Part shown: positions 27,580-38,632 of the stretch, piece after piece
Numbering within the stretch: the first letter of the stretch is position 1
Layout: each line of letters begins with the position of its first letter
DNA from: Bradyrhizobium manausense
GTDB taxonomy: Bacteria > Pseudomonadota > Alphaproteobacteria > Rhizobiales > Xanthobacteraceae
Length of the DNA: 64,000 bases
Assembly (NCBI RefSeq): GCF_018130615.1
Contig: NZ_JAFCKB010000011.1
Location: forward strand, 124,001 to 188,000
Direction: 5' to 3'
Translations under genes and position numbers: made by a program
Notes under the pieces: generated by a model
Told to the model about the DNA's origin: nothing
Seen by the model: only the letters and a program-made list of their open reading frames with translations
Database searches by the model: none

Positions 27580-28032
27580 ATGAGGTATGATTGGACTCCC
27601 CTCTGGAGGTCGACCATCGGCTTCGACCGCCTTTTAGACGTTCTCGACGAGGTCCAGCGGACTGCCGACGAGAGCTATCCCCCCTACAACATCGAGCGTC
27701 TCGACGAGAATCGCTTCCGAATTTCGGTGGCTCTGGCCGGATTCACGCAGGACGAGATCGCGCTCACCGTCGAGCAAAATGTGCTGACGCTCGAAGGCCG
27801 CAAGGCTGAGAAAGAAGCGAAGAACTTCCTGCATCGGGGCATTTCGGCACGTTCCTTCCGGCGTCTATTCACGCTGGCCGACCATGTCGAGGTCGATAGT
27901 GCTCGCTTCGAGCAAGGCCTCCTTATCATCGACCTTCTGCGCGAAATTCCGGAAGCGATGAAGCCGCAGCGCATCCCGATCGGCGAAGTCAACAAAGGCA
28001 ATGTCAGGCGGATCAAGGCGAAGGCCGCCTGA
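27580..28032 (+). CDS. Small heat-shock protein Hsp20, IbpA-like (rhizobial class A)
   Basis: A 150-residue paralog of the hsp20 at 19251, starting MRYDWTPLWRSTIGFDRLL. The crystallin domain (about 35-125) shows YPPYNIERLDENRFRISVAL and ends LLREIPEAMKPQRIPI. A short Lys-rich tail follows. The ATG at 27580 follows a ROSE-hidden AGGAGGA. The rpoH gene begins 153 bases downstream on the same strand, so a heat-shock transcript may run into it. Confidence 0.9.
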   Translation: MRYDWTPLWRSTIGFDRLLDVLDEVQRTADESYPPYNIERLDENRFRISVALAGFTQDEIALTVEQNVLTLEGRKAEKEAKNFLHRGISARSFRRLFTLADHVEVDSARFEQGLLIIDLLREIPEAMKPQRIPIGEVNKGNVRRIKAKAA

Positions 28033-28184
28033 TCGATCTTTCACTCGGGGGCAGTTCACCCGTGCGGATCTCGCGCGGCTACTCAATCTCGTCCTTGGAT
28101 TTCTCGCGAGGACAGTGGCCGCCGATACGACGGCGACTATCTCGCGATCATACGCATGCAGCCAGCAAGAAAGGAGCGAACATC

Positions 28185-29141
28185 ATGGTGGGCATGGCAG
28201 CACTTCCCTCGGTCTCCTCGGACGGAGGGCTCTCCCGATACCTGACGGAGATTCGAAAATTTCCGTTCTTGGAAGCGTCCGAGGAGGCAAGCTACGCCAG
28301 GCGCTGGCGAGATCATGGCGATCGCGAGGCCGCTTATCACCTGGTGACCAGTCATCTCTGGCTGGCGGCAAAGATCGCGATGAAATATCGCCGCTACGGT
28401 CTGCCGATTGCTGATCTCGTTTCGGAAGCAAATCTCGGATTGATGCAGGCCGTTAAGCGCTTTGAACCTGAGAGGGGATTTCGTCTGGCCACCTATGCGA
28501 TGTGGTGGATCAGGGCATCTGTCCAGGAATACATTTTGAGGTCCTGGTCACTCGTCAAGTTGGGCACCACGGCTGCCCAAAAGAAACTGTTCTTCAATCT
28601 CAGAAAGCTCAAGAACAGATTGTCCGCTTTTGAGGATGGCGATCTGCATCCGGACCAGGTGAGTTACATCTCGGAACACTTACAGGTAAGTCCGTCGGAG
28701 GTGATCGAGATGAATGGGCGACTGCGTGGTGACGCCTCCCTCAATATCTCGATATGCGATGATGATACTTCCCAGGAATGGCAGGATCGTTTGGCTGATC
28801 CTTCGCCCAATTCTGAAACCCTACTGGCGGACGCCGATGACTACGAACGACGACGGGCTGCTCTGTCGGAGGCACTCAAGGTGCTGTCGGCGCGTGAACG
28901 CGCGATTCTGGAGGCGCGGATGCTAACAGACGAGCCAAAGACGCTGGATGACTTGGCGCGAGAGTACCGCGTTTCGCGCGAGCGAATCCGACAAATCGAG
29001 CAGCGCGCTTTCGAGCGCCTGAAGGTCGCAGTACATACCAAGCTCGGCAATTCCTTGCCGCCCGCCGCTCGGAAGCGGGACGAAAGGGATGCAAAACCTG
29101 GCTCTGCTAGCCAAAGAGTTCTTGAAAATTCCTGCGCTTGA
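28185..29141 (+). CDS. rpoH: RNA polymerase sigma-32 factor RpoH
   Basis: A 318-residue heat-shock sigma factor. Region 2 (LIADLVSEANLGLMQAVKRF-like, LATYAMWWIRASVQEYILRSW) is followed by the RpoH box (AQKKLFFNLRKLKN, about residues 130-143), the hallmark that separates RpoH from other sigma-70 relatives, and region 4.2 (LDDLAREYRVSRERIRQIEQRAFERL). A 30-residue basic tail ends it. AAGGAG precedes the ATG at 28185 by 8 bases. Rhizobia carry several rpoH genes; its placement among hsp20 and groEL genes suggests it directs their CTTGAA promoters. Confidence 0.92.
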   Translation: MVGMAALPSVSSDGGLSRYLTEIRKFPFLEASEEASYARRWRDHGDREAAYHLVTSHLWLAAKIAMKYRRYGLPIADLVSEANLGLMQAVKRFEPERGFRLATYAMWWIRASVQEYILRSWSLVKLGTTAAQKKLFFNLRKLKNRLSAFEDGDLHPDQVSYISEHLQVSPSEVIEMNGRLRGDASLNISICDDDTSQEWQDRLADPSPNSETLLADADDYERRRAALSEALKVLSARERAILEARMLTDEPKTLDDLAREYRVSRERIRQIEQRAFERLKVAVHTKLGNSLPPAARKRDERDAKPGSASQRVLENSCA

Positions 29142-30848
<1,707 letters not shown>

Positions 30849-30909
30849 TCCTGACACAGGCCCATCCGCTAGCGAGGAATTTCGTCATCTGCCCGCGAGA
30901 GGAATGAGC

Positions 30910-31218
30910 ATGCTTACGGAAATGGTCATGGCAACGCTTCTCGTCAACGTTTTTGGCGCGGTGGCGGCCCTGCCGTTCATTGCCGCGCAAAATTTACTCC
31001 CGCGGTCTTTGCAAACCGAACCGCGCGATGCGATGGGCGGGGCCGGCCCCTCCAGGGAAACTAACGGATTGTCACCGTCCAAGGCGGCGAACCGACGACA
31101 ATCCTCGCAACCTCGTCGAATGCGCGATAAGCAACGTACGGCCCGTCCTTCCACGCGGTCGAGGAAAACAAATAGCGGCAGTCTACCGCGGAGCGAACCT
31201 ATGAGCGACCCACTATGA
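30910..31218 (+). CDS. Possible small membrane protein
   Basis: A 102-codon frame from ATG at 30910, after GAGAGGA. One hydrophobic segment (MVMATLLVNVFGAVAALPFI, about residues 4-23) is followed by a long basic, low-complexity tail. A shorter protein ending early would be more convincing, so this may be a degraded gene. It begins 61 bases after groEL on the same strand. Weak call. Confidence 0.35.
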   Translation: MLTEMVMATLLVNVFGAVAALPFIAAQNLLPRSLQTEPRDAMGGAGPSRETNGLSPSKAANRRQSSQPRRMRDKQRTARPSTRSRKTNSGSLPRSEPMSDPL

Positions 31219-31410
31219 CAGTGTGGCGCAAGCGAGCCTGCTCTCTACTGGATTTTGATGTGCGCTCTAGATCTATAGGAGGCTGACTGGGGTTTACCGC
31301 GAAGGAGCCAAGGTGTCATCCGCAGCTCCCGATCGCTTGCAATTGACAGCAGGAACTGAGCAGTCGCTTTTGCCGTTGTGCCGGCATCGGGCATCGTCAA
31401 GTCGTGAACC

Positions 31411-31638
31411 ATGCCGACCGACTATCGTCATCATGTGGACATAGCGAGTGAGGAAGAGCGGAGTTACCTGGAGTCCTTGATCCGGGAGGACTACGAACGA
31501 TGCCATCCCGGTGAGACACTGGAGGATCTCAAGCGCCGGGCGTCATTTTCGAAGGAGGACAAAGGACTGCTGCGGAACTGGATGGCCGTGGCAGCGGCCC
31601 GCGCCGCGACTGATCAGGCCAAGGCACGCCACGACTGA
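31411..31638 (+). CDS. Small conserved hypothetical protein (75 aa)
   Basis: A soluble, charged protein: YRHHVDIASEEERSYLESLI, REDYERCHPGETLEDLKRRA, FSKEDKGLLRNWMAVAAARA. The wording resembles short multicopy hypotheticals of Bradyrhizobium-like genomes as I recall them. The ribosome binding site is poor (GTCGTGAACC before ATG). No function known; it is not linked to neighbours. Confidence 0.55.
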   Translation: MPTDYRHHVDIASEEERSYLESLIREDYERCHPGETLEDLKRRASFSKEDKGLLRNWMAVAAARAATDQAKARHD

Positions 31639-32027
31639 TGCATAGCCGAATTGTCGATCGGCACGCGCTCGGGTTTTGTGTTTTCCTTCAAGCGAAGGCG
31701 ATTTCCGGACTTCGGGCTGGTGACATGCGGCACGAATCTCCGCTCGCCCCGGGGAAAAGGTGGCAGCGGGAGGAGCGACTCGCCCCCCAACCCGAACAAA
31801 GTATCCGGCAGACAGATCGCACGAAATCGTAGTTTGGCGCACAAAATCGTGCAAATGGCGGAGAGAGTGTCAGTCAATCCCCGTTGAAAGACAAAGCATT
31901 TTCGACCTTTCTAGACCAAAACCCACCATTTCAGCTACGCGGGAAAATGGAACTTCGTGCAAAGCGTTCAGTTTGGTATTGGCGCAACTACCCCGAAAAG
32001 CCTCAATTAGCTCAGAAGTAGCCGCCA
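31639..32027. other. Intergenic region, about 390 bases
   Basis: No supported gene; open frames on the minus strand are Pro/Arg-rich shadows. A near repeat CGCACAAAATCGTGC / CGCACGAAATCGT around 31820-31855 is noted but has no obvious role. Confidence 0.4.
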
Positions 32028-32225
32028 TCACATGCGAATGGTGCGAGTGATTTCGTATACTTCGCCCTGTTTCAGATCGAGCTTTTCCATCTCGGCGAGG
32101 GTCAATTGTGCCTGCGCCAGCGAGGCGGACCAGCCCTCCGGAATGGCATTTAAGACCAAGCCGACCGCGTCCTCGGGAGATGCTCCCGCGGCAACCCAAA
32201 GCCTGTTGACGCGGTCGTCGGTCAA
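32028..32225 (-). CDS. Small conserved hypothetical protein, AIPEGW family, copy 2
   Basis: A 65-residue protein, start TTG at 32225 or further upstream (the frame stays open for a few codons as GVYLFRV). Phrases TDDRVNRLWVAAG, VLNAIPEGWSASLAQAQL and KQGEVYEITR match the product at 13330-13557 along its full length. Because copy 2 lacks a clear start and ribosome binding site, it could be slightly truncated. Function unknown. Confidence 0.5.
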   Translation of the reverse strand: MTDDRVNRLWVAAGASPEDAVGLVLNAIPEGWSASLAQAQLTLAEMEKLDLKQGEVYEITRTIRM

Positions 32226-32260
32226 GACGCGGAAAAGATAGACGCCTGTCTACAAGGACC

Positions 32261-32800
32261 TTGCCATTCGATCGATCGCTCGTGGCAAAATGCCTCGCGC
32301 AGGGACTAAATGCGTCGGAGACCGGTTGGTTCAAAGCCGAGATCCGCCGAGTCTGGCCCTGGCATCCACCAAGGCTCAACTGGCGACATCAAGGGCCGCA
32401 GCCAGACGGGCGGTTCACGCGTCCAAGTCGCCTCCGACCTCGTGAACAAGCGCATGTCCGCGTGCATCAGATCTGGATGGGCGACCGCGCTGACAATGCT
32501 CGGGCCGCGAGCTACAGCGCATATGATCTCATGACCGTTGAGCGCGATATCGGACGTCTCGCCAAATACACCTTCGACATGGGCGGCGCGGGTGATTTGT
32601 TGTCACTGTCGCTAAACGTTCCGCCGTGGGAAGATTTACATGAACTCTCTCGGGAGGAATTGCGAGTGACTAATCTCATCACTACCGACAAAGTTGCTCA
32701 GCTGGGCAGCCCCAACGCCGCGGCGGTCGAGCTGACGCCCAAATCGCAACAGGGTCTCTTGGTGAGCACTACGGCGGCGGCCTCCGCTGGGCAAGAGTAG
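32261..32800 (+). pseudogene. Relic of a COG3904-like periplasmic protein
   Basis: From about 32465 the frame reads VHQIWMGDRADNARAASYSA, then LMTVERDIGRLAKYTFDMGG and NVPPWEDLHELSREELRVTN. This resembles the C-terminal half of ClpP/crotonase-fold COG3904-type proteins of rhizobia. The upstream part of the frame is out of character (basic, low complexity) and the signal peptide and N-terminal half are missing, so it appears to be a decayed fragment. Family named from memory. Confidence 0.4.
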
Positions 32801-33299
32801 CGAGTAGTCGTTTCGAAGATACTCGGAACAGGATCCGTGCAAACTCGCGGCTTTCCTAATCATCGGCGGGCCCTGGCGACGCTGCAACGTGTTCGATTCA
32901 GCCTGATCAAGTTGGCCAGTTTCAGCTAACAACGGCCAAGAACAGCGTGGCCAATCAAATTCGGGTCGCTTGCTAAGCTTTGGGGACCCGGCCTTTCTGT
33001 ACGATCCACTCCAAAGCAGTGGCCTTGTCGTCAATCCCATCCGAAGGGAGAAGACCCCTCAACAACTCATTTCGGCGCAATTCTGAATACGCCGCCGATC
33101 CTGGCTTCACTGCTTCTCAATTTGCCGGATATCCACAGGTGTGGAAGGATGTAACCATCGAATAGAATCTTCCTGCTGGAGCGCAGGCCGAGGCACACTG
33201 AAAGGAAGGAGTGCCGCCAGTCTTGAATGCACCGCAACAGGATAAGCCCGGAGCGCCCGTCAGGGCATCGGCCACCAGCTCAACATCGACAGGCAGGAC
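32801..33299. other. Intergenic region, about 500 bases
   Basis: No gene supported. The last part should carry the promoter of the gene at 33300, but I see no strong boxes. Confidence 0.4.
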
Positions 33300-34796
33300 G
33301 TGCATACGGTTTCACGTGAAGAGCTCTACGAACAGGTCTGGTCAAGACCAATGACCAAGGTCGCCGCCGACTATGGCGTCACCAGCACAGCTCTTAAGAA
33401 GACCTGCGACCGCCACAAGATCCCTACTCCTGAACGTGGATACTGGGCAAAGCTCGAGCACGGCAAGCAGGTTTGCAAGAGGCCGCTCCTCCCTGGACTG
33501 AGAGACAGGAAACTTGATCGGGCGAGCATCAACGGTAGCCCATCGGAGAGCCTACCGGAACAAGTGAGAAAGGCGGGAGCGGAAGTCCGTGAGCGGCTCG
33601 CGTCGATGATCCTGCCCGCACCTGCCGCCGCAACGATTTCAACTAGTTCCCAGATCAAAGAACCCTCGATTTTAGGCCCGACGCGTCGAGCGATTTCGAA
33701 AGGTCGTCCCGACGTGCAGGGCTTCAAAAGCAGTCGGGGACGCGGCCTCGTACCGATGAAGGTCGCGCCAAATTCAATTGGCCGGGCTCTCCAGCTCCTG
33801 AGCCGGCTTTTCGCCCTCGCAGAAACCCAGGGATATCGCCCAAAGATCAGCGACGTCGGTCTCGATCTTGCGGCCGAAGACATGGCAATCGCCTTTGGCG
33901 TTGAAGAGCGGCCACGGAAAACACCGCACGAGCCTACCCCTGCCGAGTTGAAGCGCAAGGACGACAATCTTCCATGGGGCTTCTCGCGGACAGCCTCGCC
34001 GCAATACGACTATTCCTCGTCCGGACGGCTCTCCATAGTCATTCACGCCAACTCCTGGTCAGGGCTCCGCCACACATACTCTGACGGCAAAACGCAACTG
34101 GTTGAGGCCATGTTGCCCGAGATTGTCGCTGGCCTAGCTGAACATGCGGCGCGCATCAGGGAGCGGCAGCGTGCTGCCGAGGAGCGCGAGCGCCAACACC
34201 GGCAAGCGGAAGCCCACCGCAGGCGCGAGGAAGCGTTCGCTGCCCGGGAAAAGCGATGCCTGGAATTTGTCGATACGATCCACGAGCAGCTCCTGGAACG
34301 ATCAAAGCTCTCCATAGTGCTTTCTCACCTGGAGACGGCCATGGCGGAAGACATCAACCGTGCACAGACCATCACGGCATGGATACGACGACGCATTCAG
34401 CAGATCGATGCTCTCATCAGCCCTGAATTTCTCGATCTGTCGGCGAGAACGGCAAAACTTGATTTCGTCGGGCATTTGAGTGATCCCAATCGCGACGATC
34501 CGGGCGGTTACTACGGTTACCTGTCCACTCCCCGACTTCAATTCTGGTCAATCGACGAACAGAAGGAGCTCGCGACCTCAATAAGTGCCCTGGAATGGGC
34601 CGCCCGGACCGGACTTGCGCCGGAGAGCGAGAGCGACGACGCCGCCCAGGCCAGACTGGTGGAGCGTCGCGACCGGCACAGCGCTGAGCCACAATCGCCA
34701 CGGTTTTGTGGAAGATCCAATTGCGCCTTCAAAGGCTGTCGAGCAGGTTCAAATCATGGAGGCGCAACCGCCGATACCGACATTCCGTTCAGGTAG
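33300..34796 (+). CDS. HTH and coiled-coil protein of unknown function
   Basis: A 498-residue protein. The N-terminus (SREELYEQVWSRPMTKVAAD, YGVTSTALKKTCDRHKIPTP, RGYWAKLEHGK; residues 5-60) is a helix-turn-helix-like module I know from a widespread group of unannotated bacterial proteins. A central alpha-beta part (about 160-275: AEDMAIAFGV, SGRLSIVIHANSWSGLRHTY) and a long charged coiled coil (about 275-370: RIRERQRAAEERERQ) follow. The last 45 residues are out of character and may be read-through after a frameshift. No ribosome binding site is obvious. It stands alone between relics; such proteins often sit in variable islands, but a role is not known. Confidence 0.6.
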   Translation: MHTVSREELYEQVWSRPMTKVAADYGVTSTALKKTCDRHKIPTPERGYWAKLEHGKQVCKRPLLPGLRDRKLDRASINGSPSESLPEQVRKAGAEVRERLASMILPAPAAATISTSSQIKEPSILGPTRRAISKGRPDVQGFKSSRGRGLVPMKVAPNSIGRALQLLSRLFALAETQGYRPKISDVGLDLAAEDMAIAFGVEERPRKTPHEPTPAELKRKDDNLPWGFSRTASPQYDYSSSGRLSIVIHANSWSGLRHTYSDGKTQLVEAMLPEIVAGLAEHAARIRERQRAAEERERQHRQAEAHRRREEAFAAREKRCLEFVDTIHEQLLERSKLSIVLSHLETAMAEDINRAQTITAWIRRRIQQIDALISPEFLDLSARTAKLDFVGHLSDPNRDDPGGYYGYLSTPRLQFWSIDEQKELATSISALEWAARTGLAPESESDDAAQARLVERRDRHSAEPQSPRFCGRSNCAFKGCRAGSNHGGATADTDIPFR

Positions 34797-35371
34797 CGAT
34801 CTGATCGAGGGCGTTCCCTGCGTCCCGAACGCAATGAGCATCTTCTAAATTATTGATTTTTCTTGGTGAGGTGATCGTCCCCGTCCTGTTTTGTTCACGG
34901 TCGTTTCACCCAATTCGTTGCGATTTCATTGCGGCCTTTCGCAACGAGAACGGCAATCGCTGAGCCATCGAACGTGAGCGTGGCAAGGCAAGTTGAGTAG
35001 GATCGGAATCAACGAAACCAGATCCGCTCAGAAAGAGGAGCGTCCCCAGCGGCTTCCAAATTCGCTCAAAACTCTGCCCCCCGGCCACCCCGAATAATGC
35101 GAAGCGCTTCCGGAGACGCAGTGGTCAGCGTCTCGATCGAGGGCGTCCGCGTGCTGCTCGCGGTCGAGTTTGCGTACCTCCATGAGCGAGCGGAACGGGC
35201 ACAAAGCGTTTGGGTTTTGATGCCGCGTCAGCATTTTGTCTACGCCCAAGCGGCGCCGCCGGTTAGACGAGACAGAATGTGGTTCGCAATCCCGAATTCC
35301 ACGCTCGCCAGTGCCTGCGCTGGCGAGCGACCGCGCGGTTCGATCGGCGCGGTCGCGCTGGTGTGGACAAC
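34797..35371. other. Intergenic region, about 575 bases
   Basis: No gene seen. Open frames on the plus strand near 35097-35396 overlap the end of the deaminase gene and are shadows. Confidence 0.45.
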
Positions 35372-36391
35372 CTACATCCTGAACGCCGCGACATAAGAAT
35401 CGATGGAAGCGAGCGCCTTATCTCGTTCGTCTGGGGAGATGAAAGCTGCGGTGAAGCCGTTGCGCGCCAGGTCCACGACATCATTCAAGGAGAGGTCTAA
35501 CGCCCGCTGGCATTCGATGAGGTTCTCGCTGACGTATCCACCGAAATAGGAGGGGTCATCGGAGTTTACAGTCACGTGAAGGCCCGCATTGATCAACGCC
35601 CTAAGGGGGTGTTGCTCAAGCGATGGCACTCCCTTTAACCTGAGGTTCGATAGCGGGCAGACTGTCAAGGCAAGCTTTCGCCTGACAATCTCCGCGACGA
35701 GTTCAGGATCTGCCAGGCAGGAGTTGCCGTGATCAATTCTGTCGACGCGCAACAATTCGACCGCCTCGCGCACGTAGGAAGCCGGCCCTTCTTCGCCAGC
35801 GTGAATCGTGATTCGAAAACCCCTGTCTCGGCAGGCTCTGAAGAAATTAACGAACTTGGAGGGAGGATTGCCGACTTCGGCGCCTCCCATCCCGATTCCG
35901 AGGATCCGATCTGACCAAGGCATGATTTGATCGAGCAAGAGCATGGCGTCCGCCTCGGTCCGATGCCGCTGCGCGGTAACGATCAAACCGGAGCTTATTG
36001 CAAGGTCGTGCCTCGCGTCTTCGATTGCTCGCAGCACGCCATTCATCACGGTCTCAATCCCAACGCCGCGAGTGGTAAAGCTTTGGGGGCCGATGAGAAG
36101 TTCAGCCCGAATGACGCCGTCTTGCTTCGCGCGGCGCAAATATGCGGCTGTCACGTCGTAGAAATCCTGCTCATGAATCAGAACCCGACAACCCTCATAG
36201 TAAAGATCCAGAAACGACTGCAGATTCGTGAATTGATATGCCGCTTGAAGCTCACTTGGGCTGCCCCACCGTAGCTTGAGGCCATTGCGCGCGGCCAAAT
36301 CGAACATCATTCGCGGTTCGAGGCTACCTTCGATGTGCATGTGAAGTTCAGCTTTCGGGAGGCCGCGGATAAACGACTCGTAGTTTGTCAT
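35372..36391 (-). CDS. Adenine/adenosine deaminase family enzyme
   Basis: A 339-residue metal-dependent deaminase. It has the HxH metal pair (ELHMHIEGSLEP, His17/His19 region), the IHAGEEG His-Glu catalytic segment (about residue 196), the DHG motif and NSDDPSYFGGY near 275. MGGAEVGNPPSKF and DDPSYFGGY are typical of adenine deaminases of the ADA superfamily rather than adenosine deaminases. It converts adenine (or a near relative) to hypoxanthine plus ammonia. AAAGGA lies 7 bases before the start. It is the last gene of the LacI-ABC-oxygenase cluster, which hints at purine salvage or breakdown. Confidence 0.88.
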   Translation of the reverse strand: MTNYESFIRGLPKAELHMHIEGSLEPRMMFDLAARNGLKLRWGSPSELQAAYQFTNLQSFLDLYYEGCRVLIHEQDFYDVTAAYLRRAKQDGVIRAELLIGPQSFTTRGVGIETVMNGVLRAIEDARHDLAISSGLIVTAQRHRTEADAMLLLDQIMPWSDRILGIGMGGAEVGNPPSKFVNFFRACRDRGFRITIHAGEEGPASYVREAVELLRVDRIDHGNSCLADPELVAEIVRRKLALTVCPLSNLRLKGVPSLEQHPLRALINAGLHVTVNSDDPSYFGGYVSENLIECQRALDLSLNDVVDLARNGFTAAFISPDERDKALASIDSYVAAFRM

Positions 36392-36521
36392 GTAAACGTC
36401 CTTTGTTCGGAGGATGAGAGCATATTTGGAACCGTTGCGAAGAAGGCGCGGTCAGTTGCCGTTGGGTTATGCGCTGGTTGGACCGCGGGTCGCTCTTCTG
36501 ATCGTGCTGTGCTTGCCAGCT

Positions 36522-37580
36522 TCAGGACTGGAGACTGCGGACGGATTGCCGGTCCATAAGCTGATAGTCGAGGACCTTCCTCCCATTTAGCCGATGACTT
36601 TCGAGGCCGCGCAGAAGCTGCGCGGCCGCGATTTCGCCCATGCGCTTAAATGGAAGGTGAATGGTGGTCAGTGGTGGGTCAACGTATTGCGCCATGACCG
36701 AGTCGCTGCAGCCAATGATCGAAATATCAGCCGGCACAGCGAGGCCAGCGTGCCGAATTGCCATGATTGCGCCGAGTGCGAGAATGTCCCCAGTGCAGGC
36801 GATCGCGGTGTATCGCGGCCGGCGCATCAAGAGCCGACTTACGGCTTCACGTGCGCTGGCAGCGTCATAATCGGGCGTCTCGGCGATGTCATCAGCACCC
36901 ACCTGCAGTCCATGTTTCGCGAGTTGCTTTCTCGCACCTCGGAGCCTGTCAGCAACCGGCGGCGTGTTGCCGGTAGGTCCCGTCAATAGGGCGATGCGAC
37001 GGTGGCCGCGCTCGACCAAGGTATCGATAGCGAGAGCCATCGCCGCAGCGTCCTGCATGGCGATCGACAGGAAACCCGGATAGCTATGAGAGCAGTCCTG
37101 AAACACGGCGGCAATACGCTTTGCACGCAGCAAGGTCAGCAAGTCCGGCCGATGATTCGCACCAGTTAGGATCATGCCATCGACGCCGCGCTCCATCATG
37201 GTTTTCGCTTGATCGAGTTCTCGATCCGGATCGCGATTGGAGCAGGCGACGAGAACGCCGTATCCTGCGGCTCGCAATGTCTCCTCTGCGCTTTCGATCG
37301 TCGGAGCGAACAGTGGATTACTCATCGTTGGTACAACAAGGCCGATTGTCATTGACCGTCCACTGATCAACAGGCGCGCGGCATTGTTCGGGATATAGGA
37401 GAACTGTTTGAGAACCTTGTCGACCGCCTTCTGCTTTGAGGGGGCGACGATATCGCGGCGATTAATCACCCTCGACACGGTCGATATGGACACGCCAGCC
37501 AGGCGTGCGATGTCTCTGAGTGTCAAGTCCGCACCGGCGCTAGGCTCCGATGCGGCCCGTGTCCGCTTCTCGACGTTCAT
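36522..37580 (-). CDS. LacI-family transcriptional regulator
   Basis: A 352-residue regulator. The HTH and hinge helix occupy residues 22-78 (TLRDIARLAGVSISTVSRVI, then YIPNNAARLLIS). The hinge wording fits binding to an operator with a central CG. The sugar/purine-binding domain follows (IGLVVPTMSNPLFAP, VDGMILTG, TAIACTGDILALGA). It lies inside the importer-oxygenase-deaminase cluster, 131 bases before the deaminase and 31 bases behind the oxygenase, and presumably controls the paired operators at 41435-41469. The effector is likely the imported compound or a purine. Confidence 0.9.
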   Translation of the reverse strand: MNVEKRTRAASEPSAGADLTLRDIARLAGVSISTVSRVINRRDIVAPSKQKAVDKVLKQFSYIPNNAARLLISGRSMTIGLVVPTMSNPLFAPTIESAEETLRAAGYGVLVACSNRDPDRELDQAKTMMERGVDGMILTGANHRPDLLTLLRAKRIAAVFQDCSHSYPGFLSIAMQDAAAMALAIDTLVERGHRRIALLTGPTGNTPPVADRLRGARKQLAKHGLQVGADDIAETPDYDAASAREAVSRLLMRRPRYTAIACTGDILALGAIMAIRHAGLAVPADISIIGCSDSVMAQYVDPPLTTIHLPFKRMGEIAAAQLLRGLESHRLNGRKVLDYQLMDRQSVRSLQS

Positions 37581-37610
37581 TCCTGTCGTCTCGCTGCCTG
37601 GTACAATCGC

Positions 37611-38591
37611 TCAGCCTGTTGCCGCGTCTTCAGTCTTGAACTTCTGTACGGCCTTGAATCGGCCAACGATATAATCGCCAAACTTGATCGGTTCGTATCG
37701 GGGAGGATTGTCGTCGGTACTGCACGTGGGCAGGCAACTGACCGGAGCATCGTAATCGAGATTGTAGAACATCGGGATCGAGTAACGTTCACGGCCGGTG
37801 CGGTTGGTAACGCGATGAAAATTGGAAATGTAGCGATCGTTTGTCCAACGCTGGAACAGGTCCCCAATGTTCACGACCAAAGTCCCATCGATGTAGGGTG
37901 CGGCGATCCACTCTCCGTCGCGCTTCTTCAATTCGAGACCGCCGATTGGATCCTGCGCTAGAAGCGTAATCATGCCAAAATCGGTGTGCGGAGCCGCGCC
38001 GAGCGCCGCGTCCGTCGTTTGTTGCGGCGGATAGTGAAACATCCGCATCTGCACCATCGGCTTTTTGTTGTAGCGCAGAAAGAACCCGTCATCGAGCTCC
38101 AGCGCGTGGGCGATCAGACGCAACAAGCGCTCCCCAAGAGCCTTCGTCTGATTGAAATAAGTCTCTGCAGCCTCTCGCAGCCACGGCAATTCCTCTGGCC
38201 ATTGATTAGGTGCGTGCAGCGGGCGGCGCGCGACGACGTCCGGATCATCTAGCGCCAGATCCAGGCCGACCTCATAGCTCTCCTTCAGATCGGCTTCATA
38301 GCCGGGTTGCTGGGTGACGCCTTGCGGCATGTAGCCACGCCGGAAATAGGGGTGCATCAGATGCCGCTGGCGCACTTCCATTGGCATCGCGAAGTAGCGC
38401 CTGGTTGCTCCAAAAGCCGCATTGAGGGCATTCTCGGAAACGCCATGATTGGCAACATAGAAGAAACCGGTTTGCCGGCATGCACGGTCCAGCTGCTTTG
38501 CCAATTCGTCGATCGGACCTCCTTGGAGCAAGGGCGCCAAATCGAGCACAGGCACCTCGCTGCGGCTGGCGACACGAATCTGTTCAGTCAT
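37611..38591 (-). CDS. 2-oxoglutarate/Fe(II)-dependent dioxygenase, isopenicillin N synthase family
   Basis: A 326-residue soluble enzyme. The DIOX_N domain (about 13-130: VPVLDLAPLLQGG, GFFYVANHGVSE) precedes the catalytic 2OG-FeII domain with the iron ligands HTD (APHTDFGMITLLAQD, about 205) and His in NFHRVTNRTG, and the 2-oxoglutarate-binding RYS (RERYSIPMF). It hydroxylates, demethylates or dealkylates a small molecule. It is in the operon of an importer and a deaminase, so it likely acts on the imported compound first. The GAAAC before the ATG at 38591 is a modest ribosome binding site. Confidence 0.88.
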   Translation of the reverse strand: MTEQIRVASRSEVPVLDLAPLLQGGPIDELAKQLDRACRQTGFFYVANHGVSENALNAAFGATRRYFAMPMEVRQRHLMHPYFRRGYMPQGVTQQPGYEADLKESYEVGLDLALDDPDVVARRPLHAPNQWPEELPWLREAAETYFNQTKALGERLLRLIAHALELDDGFFLRYNKKPMVQMRMFHYPPQQTTDAALGAAPHTDFGMITLLAQDPIGGLELKKRDGEWIAAPYIDGTLVVNIGDLFQRWTNDRYISNFHRVTNRTGRERYSIPMFYNLDYDAPVSCLPTCSTDDNPPRYEPIKFGDYIVGRFKAVQKFKTEDAATG

Positions 38592-38632
38592 GGATAGTTT
38601 CCTTTTTTCGGATTACTCAGGCTAGGATCGAC

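Noticed and set aside
36391-36404. Third LacI operator overlapping the deaminase start
   Set aside because: TGTAAACGTCCTTT matches only one half-site of the paired operators; kept only as a weak hint.
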